Shown here piece by piece: positions 9,217 through 17,742 of a stretch of 64,000 bases of DNA. Position 1 is the first letter of the stretch. Every line of letters begins with the position of its first letter. A program made the position numbers and the translations under genes. The notes beneath the pieces are model-generated. The model did not search any database, was not told the DNA's origin, and saw nothing but the letters and a program-made list of their open reading frames with translations. Source of the stretch: Lachnospiraceae bacterium (GTDB lineage: Bacteria > Bacillota > Clostridia > Lachnospirales > Lachnospiraceae); NCBI GenBank assembly GCA_022845955.1, contig AP025576.1, positions 930,001 through 994,000 on the forward strand, read 5' to 3'.

Positions 9217-9271
9217 GCGGGAAGCAACAGTCAAATATCCTGCCAGCATGGATACTTGGCTCGTTGCCCGC
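9217..9271 (+). other. Long imperfect hairpin in the leader of the DMT transporter gene
   Basis: The outer stem pairs GCGGG (9217-9221) with CCCGC (9267-9271) and CAAC with GTTG around a three-base AAG bulge. An inner stem of about 12 pairs joins 9229-9240 to 9250-9261 with one G-U and one A-C mismatch, leaving a nine-base loop. There is no T run, so it is not a normal terminator. It ends 12 bases before the ribosome site at 9283. It may be a regulatory RNA element or a decayed mobile-element remnant; I do not recognise a known riboswitch core. Confidence 0.45.
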
Positions 9272-9300
9272 GGGAATAATAATAAAGGAGCCTGAAACCA

Positions 9301-10281
9301 ATGAATTCTTCTTCCTCACAAACACATATGAACAGAACGGGCGTGGTGTTTATCTGCGCCCTTATTTGCTGTTTTCTCTGGGGCAGCGCTTTTCCTTGTA
9401 TCAAGCTTGGATATGAGCTGTTTGCAATCGGCGCCTCGGACAGCGCTTCCCAGATTGTTTTTGCCGGGACACGGTTCACCCTTGCCGGTATTCTTGTCAT
9501 TCTGTTCGGCAGTTTCCTTGGCAGAAAGCCGCTGGTTCCTGCCAGGACAAGCCTGCATATGGTGCTTAAGCTGGCTGTGGTACAGACGGTGGGACAATAT
9601 ATTTTCTTCTATATCGGGCTGGCCCATACCTCCGGGGTGAAGTCTTCTGTCATCGGCGCATCCAATGTATTCCTATCCATACTGGTGGCTGTAGTCATCT
9701 TTCGTATGGAAAAGCTCACGGCTAAAAAAGTACTTGGCTGCGCGGCAGGTTTTGCAGGTGTAGTGCTCATTAACGTCAGCGGTCAAAGCCTGGATATGAA
9801 TGTTTCTTTCCTGGGAGAAGGGTTTATTTTCCTTTCTGCGGTGAGCTATGCTTTTTCATCGGCCCTGATTAAGCGGTATTCGGACAAAGAAAATCCGGTA
9901 ACGCTGAGCGGCTGGCAGTTTTTAGCGGGCGGGATCGCACTTGCCTGCTTCGGCCTGGCCGCAGGCGGCAGAATCCGCTTTGACGGAGCAGGACCGGCGG
10001 GGTTGGGGCTGCTGCTGTATATGGCTTTTATTTCTGCAGCCGCCTATACGCTGTGGGGGATTCTCCTGAAATATAACCCGGTGGCGAGGGTAGCGGTGTT
10101 CGGGTTCATGAACCCGGTATTCGGTGTTCTGCTTTCCGCCCTGTTTCTCGGGGAAAGCAGCCAGGCCTTCGGTCTGACCGGTGTGGCGGCGTTGCTTCTC
10201 GTCTGTGTGGGTATTATGATTGTGAACGGGCCGGCAGGTGCGGGAAAGGAGAGGAGAGAGGATGAATTGGAAAGCGTTTGA
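9301..10281 (+). CDS. EamA/DMT-superfamily transporter
   Basis: 326 residues with about ten membrane segments arranged as two EamA repeats. The first repeat starts with the typical LIC.FLWGSAF..IK motif near residues 20-40, and the second is marked by AVSYAFSSALIKRY near 185. The ribosome site AAAGGAG is at 9283-9289. The family exports metabolites or amino acids by exchange or proton coupling; the substrate here is unknown. The gene overlaps the following HD-hydrolase gene by 20 bases, so both should be co-translated. The 55-base hairpin in the leader may control it. Confidence 0.85.
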   Translation: MNSSSSQTHMNRTGVVFICALICCFLWGSAFPCIKLGYELFAIGASDSASQIVFAGTRFTLAGILVILFGSFLGRKPLVPARTSLHMVLKLAVVQTVGQYIFFYIGLAHTSGVKSSVIGASNVFLSILVAVVIFRMEKLTAKKVLGCAAGFAGVVLINVSGQSLDMNVSFLGEGFIFLSAVSYAFSSALIKRYSDKENPVTLSGWQFLAGGIALACFGLAAGGRIRFDGAGPAGLGLLLYMAFISAAAYTLWGILLKYNPVARVAVFGFMNPVFGVLLSALFLGESSQAFGLTGVAALLLVCVGIMIVNGPAGAGKERREDELESV

Positions 10282-10939
10282 AAAAACAGAAGCCTATATG
10301 CTTTCCTGTATGGAAGACAGCGCCCATGATAAGGAGCATATTTACCGTGTGTTATATACGGCGCTGGATATTGCATCCGGGGAGAAGGACGTGGATTATG
10401 AGATCTTAATCACAGCCTGCCTCCTGCACGATATCGGGCGCAAAGAGCAGTTTGAAAATCCCGCTCTGTGCCATGCGGCTGTGGGCGGAGATAAGGCTTT
10501 TGGTTTTCTTCTGGAGAATGGCTGGACGAAGGAACGGGCCGGCAGAGTGAAAGAGGCGATAGCCGCACACCGGTTCCGTTCGGATAAACCGCCTGTTTCG
10601 GCCGAAGCCAGAATCGTATTTGATGCGGATAAACTGGATGTGACAGGCGCTATAGGGATAGCGCGGACCTTGCTTTATGCCGGTGAGACGGGCTGTCCTC
10701 TCTATACGAAGAACAGCGACGGGACTGTGGATGACGGTTCCGGAGACGGGGAGGATTGTTTTTTCAGGGAATATAAGCGCAAGCTGGAGACGCTGTATGA
10801 CCGGTTCTTTACAAGGCGTGGGGCGGAACTGGCGGCGGGAAGGAAGGCGGCCGCAGAAGCTTTTTATACCAGCATGCGAAAGGAGACAGAGGAAACCTAC
10901 CGGCTGGGGAAGGAATGGATGGAGAAGCTGGCGGAGTAA
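10262..10939 (+). CDS. HD-domain metal-dependent phosphohydrolase (YedJ-like)
   Basis: 225 residues from the ATG at 10262, which has GGAGAGGAGAGAGG just upstream; the longer frame from 10238 has no ribosome site. Metal ligands expected for an HD domain are visible: H26 in AHDKEHIYRV, H56-D57 in CLLHDIG, H103, and D123 in FDADKLD. The pattern and length fit small HD hydrolases of the YedJ/YpgQ type, some of which act on nucleotides. The natural substrate is unknown. It overlaps the transporter gene by 20 bases and converges with the gene ending at 10965, leaving only 25 bases between them. Confidence 0.82.
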   Translation: MNWKAFEKTEAYMLSCMEDSAHDKEHIYRVLYTALDIASGEKDVDYEILITACLLHDIGRKEQFENPALCHAAVGGDKAFGFLLENGWTKERAGRVKEAIAAHRFRSDKPPVSAEARIVFDADKLDVTGAIGIARTLLYAGETGCPLYTKNSDGTVDDGSGDGEDCFFREYKRKLETLYDRFFTRRGAELAAGRKAAAEAFYTSMRKETEETYRLGKEWMEKLAE

Positions 10940-10964
10940 AGGAAACTTTTCCGGAAGAAGGCCT

Positions 10965-11975
10965 TTAGTAAACCGGAACAACATTAATAATTTCATTATC
11001 CTCCACATCAAACTGCCACACGGAATGACCCGGAAGCCGGTGTTCGGTGAGATAATAATGGCCGTCAAAGGCGGTAATATAATAAGGGGTCCCGCCGCCG
11101 ATAAAATACGAATAAATATCCTCATAATCCCCGTCAGCCAGGGAACGCAGATCTTTAGTCCGTATAAAAGTAGCGTAATCCTGATTGAAATCCGCATCCG
11201 TGGAAACGGTAATATAATAATAATCTTCTATTTTAATAAGCTGGACCATCCCGGCAATTTCCGGGGGAACCGGATATTCCTCCAGGATTTTCAAATCCGA
11301 AAGCCGTGCCCGGATAATGGTGGAATTACCCGATACAAAATAGATCGCATCTCCCATAATAGTGAAGGAGCGGACATAAATCCCGTTCAGCTTAGCAATG
11401 GAGCGGATATCCTTTAATACCATGCGGGTGGAATCTTTTTCCCTGGCAAATACATAGAGTTCCCCGGTCATGGAGCTGAGGGCATAAAAACAGCGGGTTT
11501 TTTCATCATAAACGATATAATGGGGCCGTATGCCGATATCGGAAAAGGTCTGGGTATGCAGAAAACGGCCGTTCTCTTTCTCGAATATCAGGATACGGTT
11601 GTTCTCCGTATCATCAGCCAGCCAGACTTCTCCGTCACCGGCGACGGTATGTCCCCGGTTGATTTCATCTGTCATAATCTCCCATTCATTTAACGGACGT
11701 GTCAGGGAATCGCTGTAAATGATCTCATCATGATAGCAGTCCACCAGGAAATAGGTATCCTGCAGTTTTGTAATATAGGTGGGGACGCTCAGGTCAAAGT
11801 AAGGATTGACCCGGGGGTCCTTTTCTTCCCTGGTTGCTTCGTTTACTTCGGAAAGCTGGAGGAAGGCTTCCCGGGTGCGGGTGCGTCGGATATAAAACAG
11901 TATTCCGGCAGCCGACAGAAAAATAAGCAGGAAAACGATGCAGACAGAAAGAATAGTCGTCGTCTTTTTCTTCAT
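10965..11975 (-). CDS. Membrane-anchored, propeller-like extracytoplasmic protein of unknown function
   Basis: 336 residues. Residues 1-8 are basic and about 8-28 form one membrane segment (TTTILSVCIVFLLIFL) ending in RRTRTR, so the rest is probably outside or a tethered domain. The body has repeating beta-strand patterns with phrases such as GEVWLADDTENNRILIF, YVFAREKDSTR and YYITAFDGHYYLTE, which resemble NHL or six-bladed propeller repeats. No catalytic motif or lipobox is seen. The ribosome site is weak (AAAGG, 11 bases before the ATG). It lies downstream of the YesM-like kinase gene, separated by a strong hairpin, so it probably has its own transcript. Confidence 0.72.
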   Translation of the reverse strand: MKKKTTTILSVCIVFLLIFLSAAGILFYIRRTRTREAFLQLSEVNEATREEKDPRVNPYFDLSVPTYITKLQDTYFLVDCYHDEIIYSDSLTRPLNEWEIMTDEINRGHTVAGDGEVWLADDTENNRILIFEKENGRFLHTQTFSDIGIRPHYIVYDEKTRCFYALSSMTGELYVFAREKDSTRMVLKDIRSIAKLNGIYVRSFTIMGDAIYFVSGNSTIIRARLSDLKILEEYPVPPEIAGMVQLIKIEDYYYITVSTDADFNQDYATFIRTKDLRSLADGDYEDIYSYFIGGGTPYYITAFDGHYYLTEHRLPGHSVWQFDVEDNEIINVVPVY

Positions 11976-12062
11976 GGTAATCCAGGCCTTTCATGAAACT
12001 GTGAAGGTACGGAACAGTTAAAGTATAACACAAGATGGACAGGGCGCAAAGAGGGACCGGCT

Positions 12063-12122
12063 GGGTGTAGATAAAAAAGCAGGCGCCGCCCGGGGCCGGC
12101 AGGTTCTTTTTTATCTACACCC
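12063..12122. terminator. Bidirectional terminator hairpin after the YesM-like kinase gene
   Basis: Arms 12063-12079 and 12106-12122 are a perfect 17-base inverted repeat ending in AAAAAAG and CTTTTTT, with a GC-rich 26-base centre that can fold further. The A and T runs make it a terminator in either direction. It follows the minus-strand kinase gene and lies upstream of the propeller-like gene. Confidence 0.7.
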
Positions 12123-12146
12123 CGGGGACTCTGGCGTTCCCATATT

Positions 12147-13982
12147 TTATAGGCCTGTCCCTTCCGGAATCGGAAGCCGGACAATGGCAATGGTGCCTTC
12201 CGGCGTATTATTTTCAAAGGAAAGTCCATAGCCGGGGCCATACAGCAGTGTGAGACGGGAAGATACATTGTGTATGCCGTAGCCATGCCCGTTTTTCCCT
12301 TGAACGGTGCCTCCGTTTGGCATAGTGAGGGGAGATTTTTTCATGCCAATCCCATCATCGGTTATGCGGATGATAATAGTTTTGCCGTTTTCTTTTTCTA
12401 TCCTTATAGAAAGATGTCCGGGTATTTTCTTACTTTCCTGCAGACCATGGGTAATTGCATTTTCTACCAGGGGTTGAAGGGTAGTTTTCGGTATCAGGTA
12501 TTCCATCAGGTCATTGTCGAATTCCTCTTCATAAATAAATGTGTCGGGAAAGCGCAGCTTTTGAAGGCGGATATAGGAACGTACGTGTTCCGCTTCCTCT
12601 CTCAGCGGGATAAATTCTTTTCCGTTGCTCAGGCTGAGCCGGTAAAAGGTTGCCAAAGAGGATACGGCATCTTCAATCTGAGTAAGCATCCCTTCTTCGG
12701 CAAACCATTGAATCATATCCAGTGTATTGTAAAGGAAATGGGGATTGATCTGTGCCTGCAGAATTTTAAGCTCCGCTGTTTTTGTTTCCTGGCCGAGAAG
12801 ATATTCCTTTTCAATCAGCTCCTGCATGGAGTGTATCATGTAATTATAAGTACTTGTCAATTCTCCGATTTCGTCCTTACCCTGAATGAAAGAAGCGGGC
12901 AGAGGAATCAGTTCGCCTTTTTTTACATGCCTCATCCGGGAGGTAAGGCGTATGATCCTTCCGGACATGGTTTTCGATAATACAGTGGATAAAAAGAGGC
13001 AGAAAACCAGAAGAATTCCTCCGATAAGAAAAGTAAAATTGCGGTGTAGGTAATATTCGCTTAACAGACTGCTGGCGGGAAGCATCGTTATCAGTGTCAG
13101 CGGGTAGGACTGGAGTGACTGGCGGATGACAAAATAATCGATTCCTTCCAATTGGAACTTTTTCCAGGAGTCCAGTGTGTTTTTGTCCGGAACGGGGACG
13201 GATCCGGTCAATTCTTCATACAGAGGTTCCGTGCCCTCTGCGGATAATGCGATCAGGTTTCCTGTTTCTTCAGATACCAGGAAGGTCAGGGCATTGTCAA
13301 AATTATTGGGGCTTATGGCTTCATTCAGATAGCCGCCTGAAAAATCGAGCCGTATCACTGCAAGCGGGGAAGGATAATAATTTTTATCGGGAATGACACG
13401 GGCTATTGACAGAAAAACCTCCTCTTTATATTCCGCAAGTTCTTTGGAAGAAAGAATATAGAATGAAGTCCGATCCTTATGATAAGAAGAATACACGCGG
13501 GTAAACCAGTCTTCCGTTTTAATAGAGGAATACGTGGAATAACGGGTTTCATTATTGAAATAGGGAAAGGAATCATCAAAGAAAACACGGATATCGCAAT
13601 CGGTAACCGAATTTCTTATTTGTATGGGAATACAGGAATACATGGCCTTCTCAAATTCACTTCTGTCTTTACGGATTCCGCTGTAATCGTAATCAGGGCC
13701 GGGGTGGGAAAAAATGTCCGTGACGGTTTCCATCATGGAAAAGCTGTATGTCATATTATCATATTTCTGAATGATATTTTCCAGGGACAATGTGATTTTC
13801 TCAGAAGTGGCTTCTGCGGAATTAAGCAGCTTCCGTTCCAGGATCCGTGCGGAGTTGGTATAAAGCAGCGCCGTAAGCAGAAGGATAGCAAGAACAGAAA
13901 GTGTGAGATGGGAAATAAGAAGCTTATATTCCATCTTCAGATCATACAGGTAAGCAGATTTCAGCTTGTTGAATAATTTCAT
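12147..13982 (-). CDS. YesM-like sensor histidine kinase
   Basis: 611 residues. Membrane segments lie at about 22-42 and 315-337, with an extracytoplasmic sensor domain of about 270 residues between them, then HAMP (SRMRHVKKGELIPL) and the kinase core. The phospho-acceptor is H415 in QINPHFLYNTLDMI and the ATP-binding N box is PLVENAITHGL. This architecture is typical of Firmicute sugar sensors paired with AraC-type regulators. AAAAGGG precedes the ATG, and the response-regulator gene ends 14 bases upstream, so the two form one operon. The divergent importer operon at 15833 is the likely target; the ligand is probably its oligosaccharide. Confidence 0.92.
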   Translation of the reverse strand: MKLFNKLKSAYLYDLKMEYKLLISHLTLSVLAILLLTALLYTNSARILERKLLNSAEATSEKITLSLENIIQKYDNMTYSFSMMETVTDIFSHPGPDYDYSGIRKDRSEFEKAMYSCIPIQIRNSVTDCDIRVFFDDSFPYFNNETRYSTYSSIKTEDWFTRVYSSYHKDRTSFYILSSKELAEYKEEVFLSIARVIPDKNYYPSPLAVIRLDFSGGYLNEAISPNNFDNALTFLVSEETGNLIALSAEGTEPLYEELTGSVPVPDKNTLDSWKKFQLEGIDYFVIRQSLQSYPLTLITMLPASSLLSEYYLHRNFTFLIGGILLVFCLFLSTVLSKTMSGRIIRLTSRMRHVKKGELIPLPASFIQGKDEIGELTSTYNYMIHSMQELIEKEYLLGQETKTAELKILQAQINPHFLYNTLDMIQWFAEEGMLTQIEDAVSSLATFYRLSLSNGKEFIPLREEAEHVRSYIRLQKLRFPDTFIYEEEFDNDLMEYLIPKTTLQPLVENAITHGLQESKKIPGHLSIRIEKENGKTIIIRITDDGIGMKKSPLTMPNGGTVQGKNGHGYGIHNVSSRLTLLYGPGYGLSFENNTPEGTIAIVRLPIPEGTGL

Positions 13983-13996
13983 AACAATACCCTTTT

Positions 13997-15526
13997 CTAA
14001 GAAATACAGCCTCTGTATGCAGAGGGTGTCATTCCTGTATATTTCTTAAACAGCTTCGTAAAATAATTCTGATCGGTAAAACCGCAGCAGCCTGCGATAT
14101 CGGATATTTTCTGATCACTCTTAAGAAGCAGGGAGGAAGCCATATCAATCCGGTAGGATATAATATACTGGTTAATTGTTGTTCCGGTTTCCTGCTTGAA
14201 AAGCTGGCTGATATAAGACTGCGATAACTTCAGGCGTTCACTCAAAAACTGCAGGCCAAGCCCGGGGTTCCCGTAATTTTCTTCAATGAGCTTCTTCAGT
14301 TTCCCGGAGACGGACAGCCGGGACTCATTAGTCCTTATAAAATCAAAGTAAGACTGATACAGGTTCACGGCAATGGTATGCAGCTCCCGTAGTGTGGCGG
14401 CGGAGGAAATAACGTCCCAAAGCTGCTGATTGCTTGCAGACGGAAAGGTAAAATGGTGGATGAGGCAATGCTGGAACAACTGGGAAAGAATCCCATAGTA
14501 ATTTTCTCTTACCACACTGATCAGGCCGGCAGGATGCTGCTGGTAAGATTCATACAAGGACTGCAGAAGTAAGAAGCAGGTGTCGGGATCATTCTGCTTT
14601 ACCGAACCCAGAAGCCCGCGGCGGAAACTTTCATCCGGGACAAACTCCGGGGATACGGAAGGGCCGGCAAAGGAAACGGAGTTCATGCCGAGGAAGAAGT
14701 TTTGCTGCAGACTGATAACAGCAGACTGATAGGAATGATAGATCTCCTGTATATTTTCGGCGATAACCCCTACGGCTATAAAGTAAGATGTATTCTTCAG
14801 TAAATAGGAGGCTCTTTGGAACAGTGATTGAAAAAAGGATTCTGTAAGGGAAGAAACCAGCTGTTCCTTATCTGACAGCAGATGGATGACAAGTATATTA
14901 TCATGATGATCTCCTGAAATATAACGAAGTCCGCTGTGCGTGAGTAAGCCGCCTAATTTATCGGTAAGACCGGAAGGAATCCCGTCACCGGAAAGGATCT
15001 GTATCAGAATCGTCCGGGAATCCGCAAAATGGAGAAGAGAAAGGGAACAGTCTTGCAAAAGAGAAGATAACTGGCCTGCGTCCGGCTTGGGTACACAAAG
15101 CAGCCGGACCAGCCGGGCTTCCTTTATTTTGGAGGCAAAAGCAGAATTCTGCAGGTTACTGCAGTAGGAGACCGCTTCCTTTACGGCAGCAATGACCTGT
15201 TCCGGTGAAACCGGTTTATCTATATACGAAAGGGCATGGAGTGAGATTGCGGAACGGAGGTATTCCTTATCCGAATAGCCGCTTAAAAAGAGAATGACAC
15301 AGTCAGGATACAGTTCCCTGATAGCGGCTGCCATTTCTATGCCGTCCATCCGGGGCATACGGATATCGGAGATAAGGATATCTATTTTCACATGTCCCGC
15401 AATTTCATATCCCTGTTCCCCGTCTCCTGCTTCCAGGACACGTGCAATACCCAGGGCCTTCCAATCGATTTTATCCAGCAGTTTTTTTCTGACATGATAT
15501 TCGTCATCTACCAGTAACAGATTCAT
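13997..15526 (-). CDS. YesN-like response regulator with AraC-type DNA-binding domain
   Basis: 509 residues from the ATG at 15526. The frame stays open 12 codons further, but GGAGAG sits properly before 15526 and the receiver domain starts there (MNLLLVDDEY). The phospho-acceptor is D54 in ISDIRMP. A long middle domain leads to two helix-turn-helix units in the last 100 residues (LSERLKLSQSYISQLFK and ISDIAGCCGFTDQNYFTKLFK). It should be phosphorylated by the kinase that follows and bind repeated sites upstream of sugar genes. Three direct repeats at 15665, 15684 and 15725 are good candidates. Confidence 0.92.
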   Translation of the reverse strand: MNLLLVDDEYHVRKKLLDKIDWKALGIARVLEAGDGEQGYEIAGHVKIDILISDIRMPRMDGIEMAAAIRELYPDCVILFLSGYSDKEYLRSAISLHALSYIDKPVSPEQVIAAVKEAVSYCSNLQNSAFASKIKEARLVRLLCVPKPDAGQLSSLLQDCSLSLLHFADSRTILIQILSGDGIPSGLTDKLGGLLTHSGLRYISGDHHDNILVIHLLSDKEQLVSSLTESFFQSLFQRASYLLKNTSYFIAVGVIAENIQEIYHSYQSAVISLQQNFFLGMNSVSFAGPSVSPEFVPDESFRRGLLGSVKQNDPDTCFLLLQSLYESYQQHPAGLISVVRENYYGILSQLFQHCLIHHFTFPSASNQQLWDVISSAATLRELHTIAVNLYQSYFDFIRTNESRLSVSGKLKKLIEENYGNPGLGLQFLSERLKLSQSYISQLFKQETGTTINQYIISYRIDMASSLLLKSDQKISDIAGCCGFTDQNYFTKLFKKYTGMTPSAYRGCIS

Positions 15527-15548
15527 AAATCGCTCTCCGTTTATACGT

Positions 15549-15574
15549 AACCGTTCAGACAAGTCTGAACGGTT
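15549..15574. repeat. Perfect 12-base inverted repeat in the yesN-like leader
   Basis: Arms AACCGTTCAGAC (15549-15560) and GTCTGAACGGTT (15563-15574) are separated by AA. The site starts 23 bases upstream of the response-regulator start codon, so it would be in its 5' untranslated RNA or near its promoter. It shares the half-site GTTCAGA with the palindrome at 23150-23181. Confidence 0.7.
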
Positions 15575-15664
15575 GCGTTTATACTACATTAGTTTCCGTC
15601 TTTACTATAAACAGATTGTAACATAAGGAAAACGGGGTTTCCATAAACTTAGGGGCGAGTGGAA

Positions 15665-15734
15665 GAATTTACTAGAAGTCAAAGAATTTACTACTATTTT
15701 CATGGATTCTTCCAGCAGACGGGAGAATTTACTA
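15665..15734 (+). promoter_or_regulatory. Three direct repeats of GAATTTACTA: candidate AraC-type operator
   Basis: Copies lie at 15665-15674, 15684-15693 and 15725-15734, 19 and 41 bases apart, close to two and four helix turns. The last abuts a -35 element. A shorter match, TTTACTA, lies at 15601-15607 on the regulator side. The position suits binding by the divergently encoded YesN-like activator; the assignment is inference. Confidence 0.6.
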
Positions 15735-15764
15735 TTGAGGATACGGAGAAGAAATACATATAAT
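15735..15764 (+). promoter_or_regulatory. Sigma-A-type promoter of the importer/GH98 operon
   Basis: TTGAGG at 15735-15740 and a consensus TATAAT at 15759-15764, with an 18-base spacer. The weak -35 next to the third GAATTTACTA repeat fits an activator-dependent promoter. The importer start codon is about 70 bases downstream. Confidence 0.6.
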
Positions 15765-15832
15765 GACGCTGTAGAGAATAACAAGTGCCGCCCGGCGTAC
15801 ATACGTCGTGTGGAGAATACAGGGGAAGAATA

Positions 15833-16750
15833 ATGAAGAAAAGAGGATTCTGGATACAGGTACGGAAAAACAGGACATTGCTGTATATGCTCCTGCCGGC
15901 TTTGCTTTATGTGATAATTTTCAGCTATATACCGATGTTCGGGATAACCATAGCGTTTAAAAATTATAACTATAATGACGGGATTCTGGGAAGCCCGTGG
16001 TGCGGGCTGCAGAACTTTGCCTACCTGAAAATATCCGGTAAGCTGTGGGCGCTGACACGAAATACGCTGCTGTATAATCTGGCTTTTATTGTTTTCGGTG
16101 TGATTTTTGAAGTCGGCTTTGCAATAATGCTGAGTGAAATTACGAAAAAAACGTTCAAAAAGGCGGCCCAGGCCTTTATGTTTCTTCCGTATTTCATTTC
16201 CTGGGTAGTGGTTTCCACCGTAATGCTCAATATATTTGGACAGAACGGGGTTTTGAGCAATATCCTCAACTCGTTTGGCATGGAGGATTACAGTATTTAC
16301 CAGCAGGTAAAGCAGTGGCCCATAGTAATGGTCGGTATCAGATTGTGGAAGCAGACCGGATACGGAACGGTGGTATATCTGGCAGCTATTGCGGGATTGA
16401 ACCAGGAAATATATGAAGCCGCCTCTATAGACGGCGCCAATATCTGGAAGAAAATACGATATATAACGATCCCTGGCCTGAAGCCCACTATTTTTATCAT
16501 GTTCCTTTTGGCAGTCGGGAATATATTCCGCGGAGACTTCGGTATGTTCTATCAGCTTGTGGGAAATAACCAGCTTCTTCTGGAGACATCGGATGTGATT
16601 GATACCTTTGTTTACCGCTCGCTGATTACCACCCCCAATATCGGAATGTCGGCGGCAGCAGGTTTTTATCAGTCCGTACTCTGCTTCGTCACAATTGTTG
16701 CGGTGAACGGGTTTGTCAAGAGGATTGATCCGGATTATACACTGTTTTAA
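15833..16750 (+). CDS. Sugar ABC transporter permease, LplB type
   Basis: 305 residues from the ATG at 15833, which has AGGGGAAG in front; the frame opens earlier at 15785 without a ribosome site. Six membrane segments are visible, starting with TLLYMLLPALLYVIIFSYIPM. The EAA loop that docks the ATPase reads EIYEAASIDGANIWKKI. This is the first gene of an importer set: permease, permease, binding protein, then an intracellular GH98-like enzyme. No ATPase is encoded nearby, so a shared MsmX-like subunit is likely. Substrates of LplB-type systems are usually oligosaccharides. Confidence 0.92.
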   Translation: MKKRGFWIQVRKNRTLLYMLLPALLYVIIFSYIPMFGITIAFKNYNYNDGILGSPWCGLQNFAYLKISGKLWALTRNTLLYNLAFIVFGVIFEVGFAIMLSEITKKTFKKAAQAFMFLPYFISWVVVSTVMLNIFGQNGVLSNILNSFGMEDYSIYQQVKQWPIVMVGIRLWKQTGYGTVVYLAAIAGLNQEIYEAASIDGANIWKKIRYITIPGLKPTIFIMFLLAVGNIFRGDFGMFYQLVGNNQLLLETSDVIDTFVYRSLITTPNIGMSAAAGFYQSVLCFVTIVAVNGFVKRIDPDYTLF

Positions 16751-16766
16751 TGACTGGGAGGACATT

Positions 16767-17660
16767 ATGAAAATAAAAAAAGGGAAAGACGAAAGAATTT
16801 TTCTGGGTATTGCCTATGTGATGACAGCATTATTTGCAATCGTATGTCTGCTGCCGTTTTACCTGATATTGGTTGGTTCCTTTACCAAAGAGAGCACGAT
16901 ACTGACGGAAGGCTACAGCTTCTTCCTGACAGCCCGGAATTTTTCCATGGAAGCTTATAAGATGGCTTTTAAGAGTCCGGACACAATTGTACAGGCTTAT
17001 GGCATCACTTTATTTGTTACGGTAACGGGAACGGTAATTGCGGTGGGATTGTCGGCTATGACAGGTTACGTGCTGGCAAGGCCGGATTTTCCCTGGAGAA
17101 ATAAGATTTCATTTTTCTTTTTCTTTACAACCCTGTTCAGCGGAGGGCTTGTACCGTGGTATTTAATGTGTTCCAAGTTTTTTAAATTCAACAACCATAT
17201 CTATTCACTCATTCTGCCATGTTTGTTTTCCGTTTGGAACATGATTATAGCAAAAAGCTTTATGAAAGGCATTCCGTTTGAACTGACAGAGGCAGCCAAG
17301 GTGGACGGGGCGGGAGACTTCCATATTTTCTGGAGGATTATACTGCCGACGGCAAAACCGCTGATTGCCACATTAGGGCTTTTTACCGCTCTTACCTACT
17401 GGAACGACTGGTATAACTGCATGCTGTTTATGAGTACGGGAGGAACCTGGAATCTGCAGTATACGCTTCAGAATATTCTCAACAGCTCGGAGGCGCTTAA
17501 GAGAATTGCCTCCATGACAGGAATGCAGGTGGGGCAGGTGCCTACGGAAGGGCTGAAATTGTCCATGACAGTAATTGCAACCGGACCTATCATCCTGTTG
17601 TATCCGTTCCTTCAGAAGTATTTTGTAAAAGGAATGACAATAGGGGCCGTAAAGGGCTGA
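16767..17660 (+). CDS. Sugar ABC transporter permease, YtcP type
   Basis: 297 residues from the ATG at 16767 with GGGAGGA just upstream, 16 bases after the first permease. Six membrane segments, the EAA loop ELTEAAKVDGAGDFHIF, and the usual end LQKYFVKGMTIGAVKG. It should pair with the LplB-type subunit to form the membrane channel. The longer open frame from 16713 would overlap the first permease and has no ribosome site. Confidence 0.92.
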   Translation: MKIKKGKDERIFLGIAYVMTALFAIVCLLPFYLILVGSFTKESTILTEGYSFFLTARNFSMEAYKMAFKSPDTIVQAYGITLFVTVTGTVIAVGLSAMTGYVLARPDFPWRNKISFFFFFTTLFSGGLVPWYLMCSKFFKFNNHIYSLILPCLFSVWNMIIAKSFMKGIPFELTEAAKVDGAGDFHIFWRIILPTAKPLIATLGLFTALTYWNDWYNCMLFMSTGGTWNLQYTLQNILNSSEALKRIASMTGMQVGQVPTEGLKLSMTVIATGPIILLYPFLQKYFVKGMTIGAVKG

Positions 17661-17742
17661 AGAAAACACAAATAAAGAAATCCGTGGCTGTAAAAAAGGA
17701 ACAGTTACGAGAACTTTATTCATAAATTTAAGGAGGGATATC

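Noticed and set aside
9217..9271. Known riboswitch upstream of the DMT transporter
   Set aside because: No recognisable core of TPP, guanidine, PreQ1 or tetrahydrofolate types.
15549..15574. Palindrome as a CRISPR or integrase attachment remnant
   Set aside because: Only one copy at the site, no spacer series and no integrase gene nearby.
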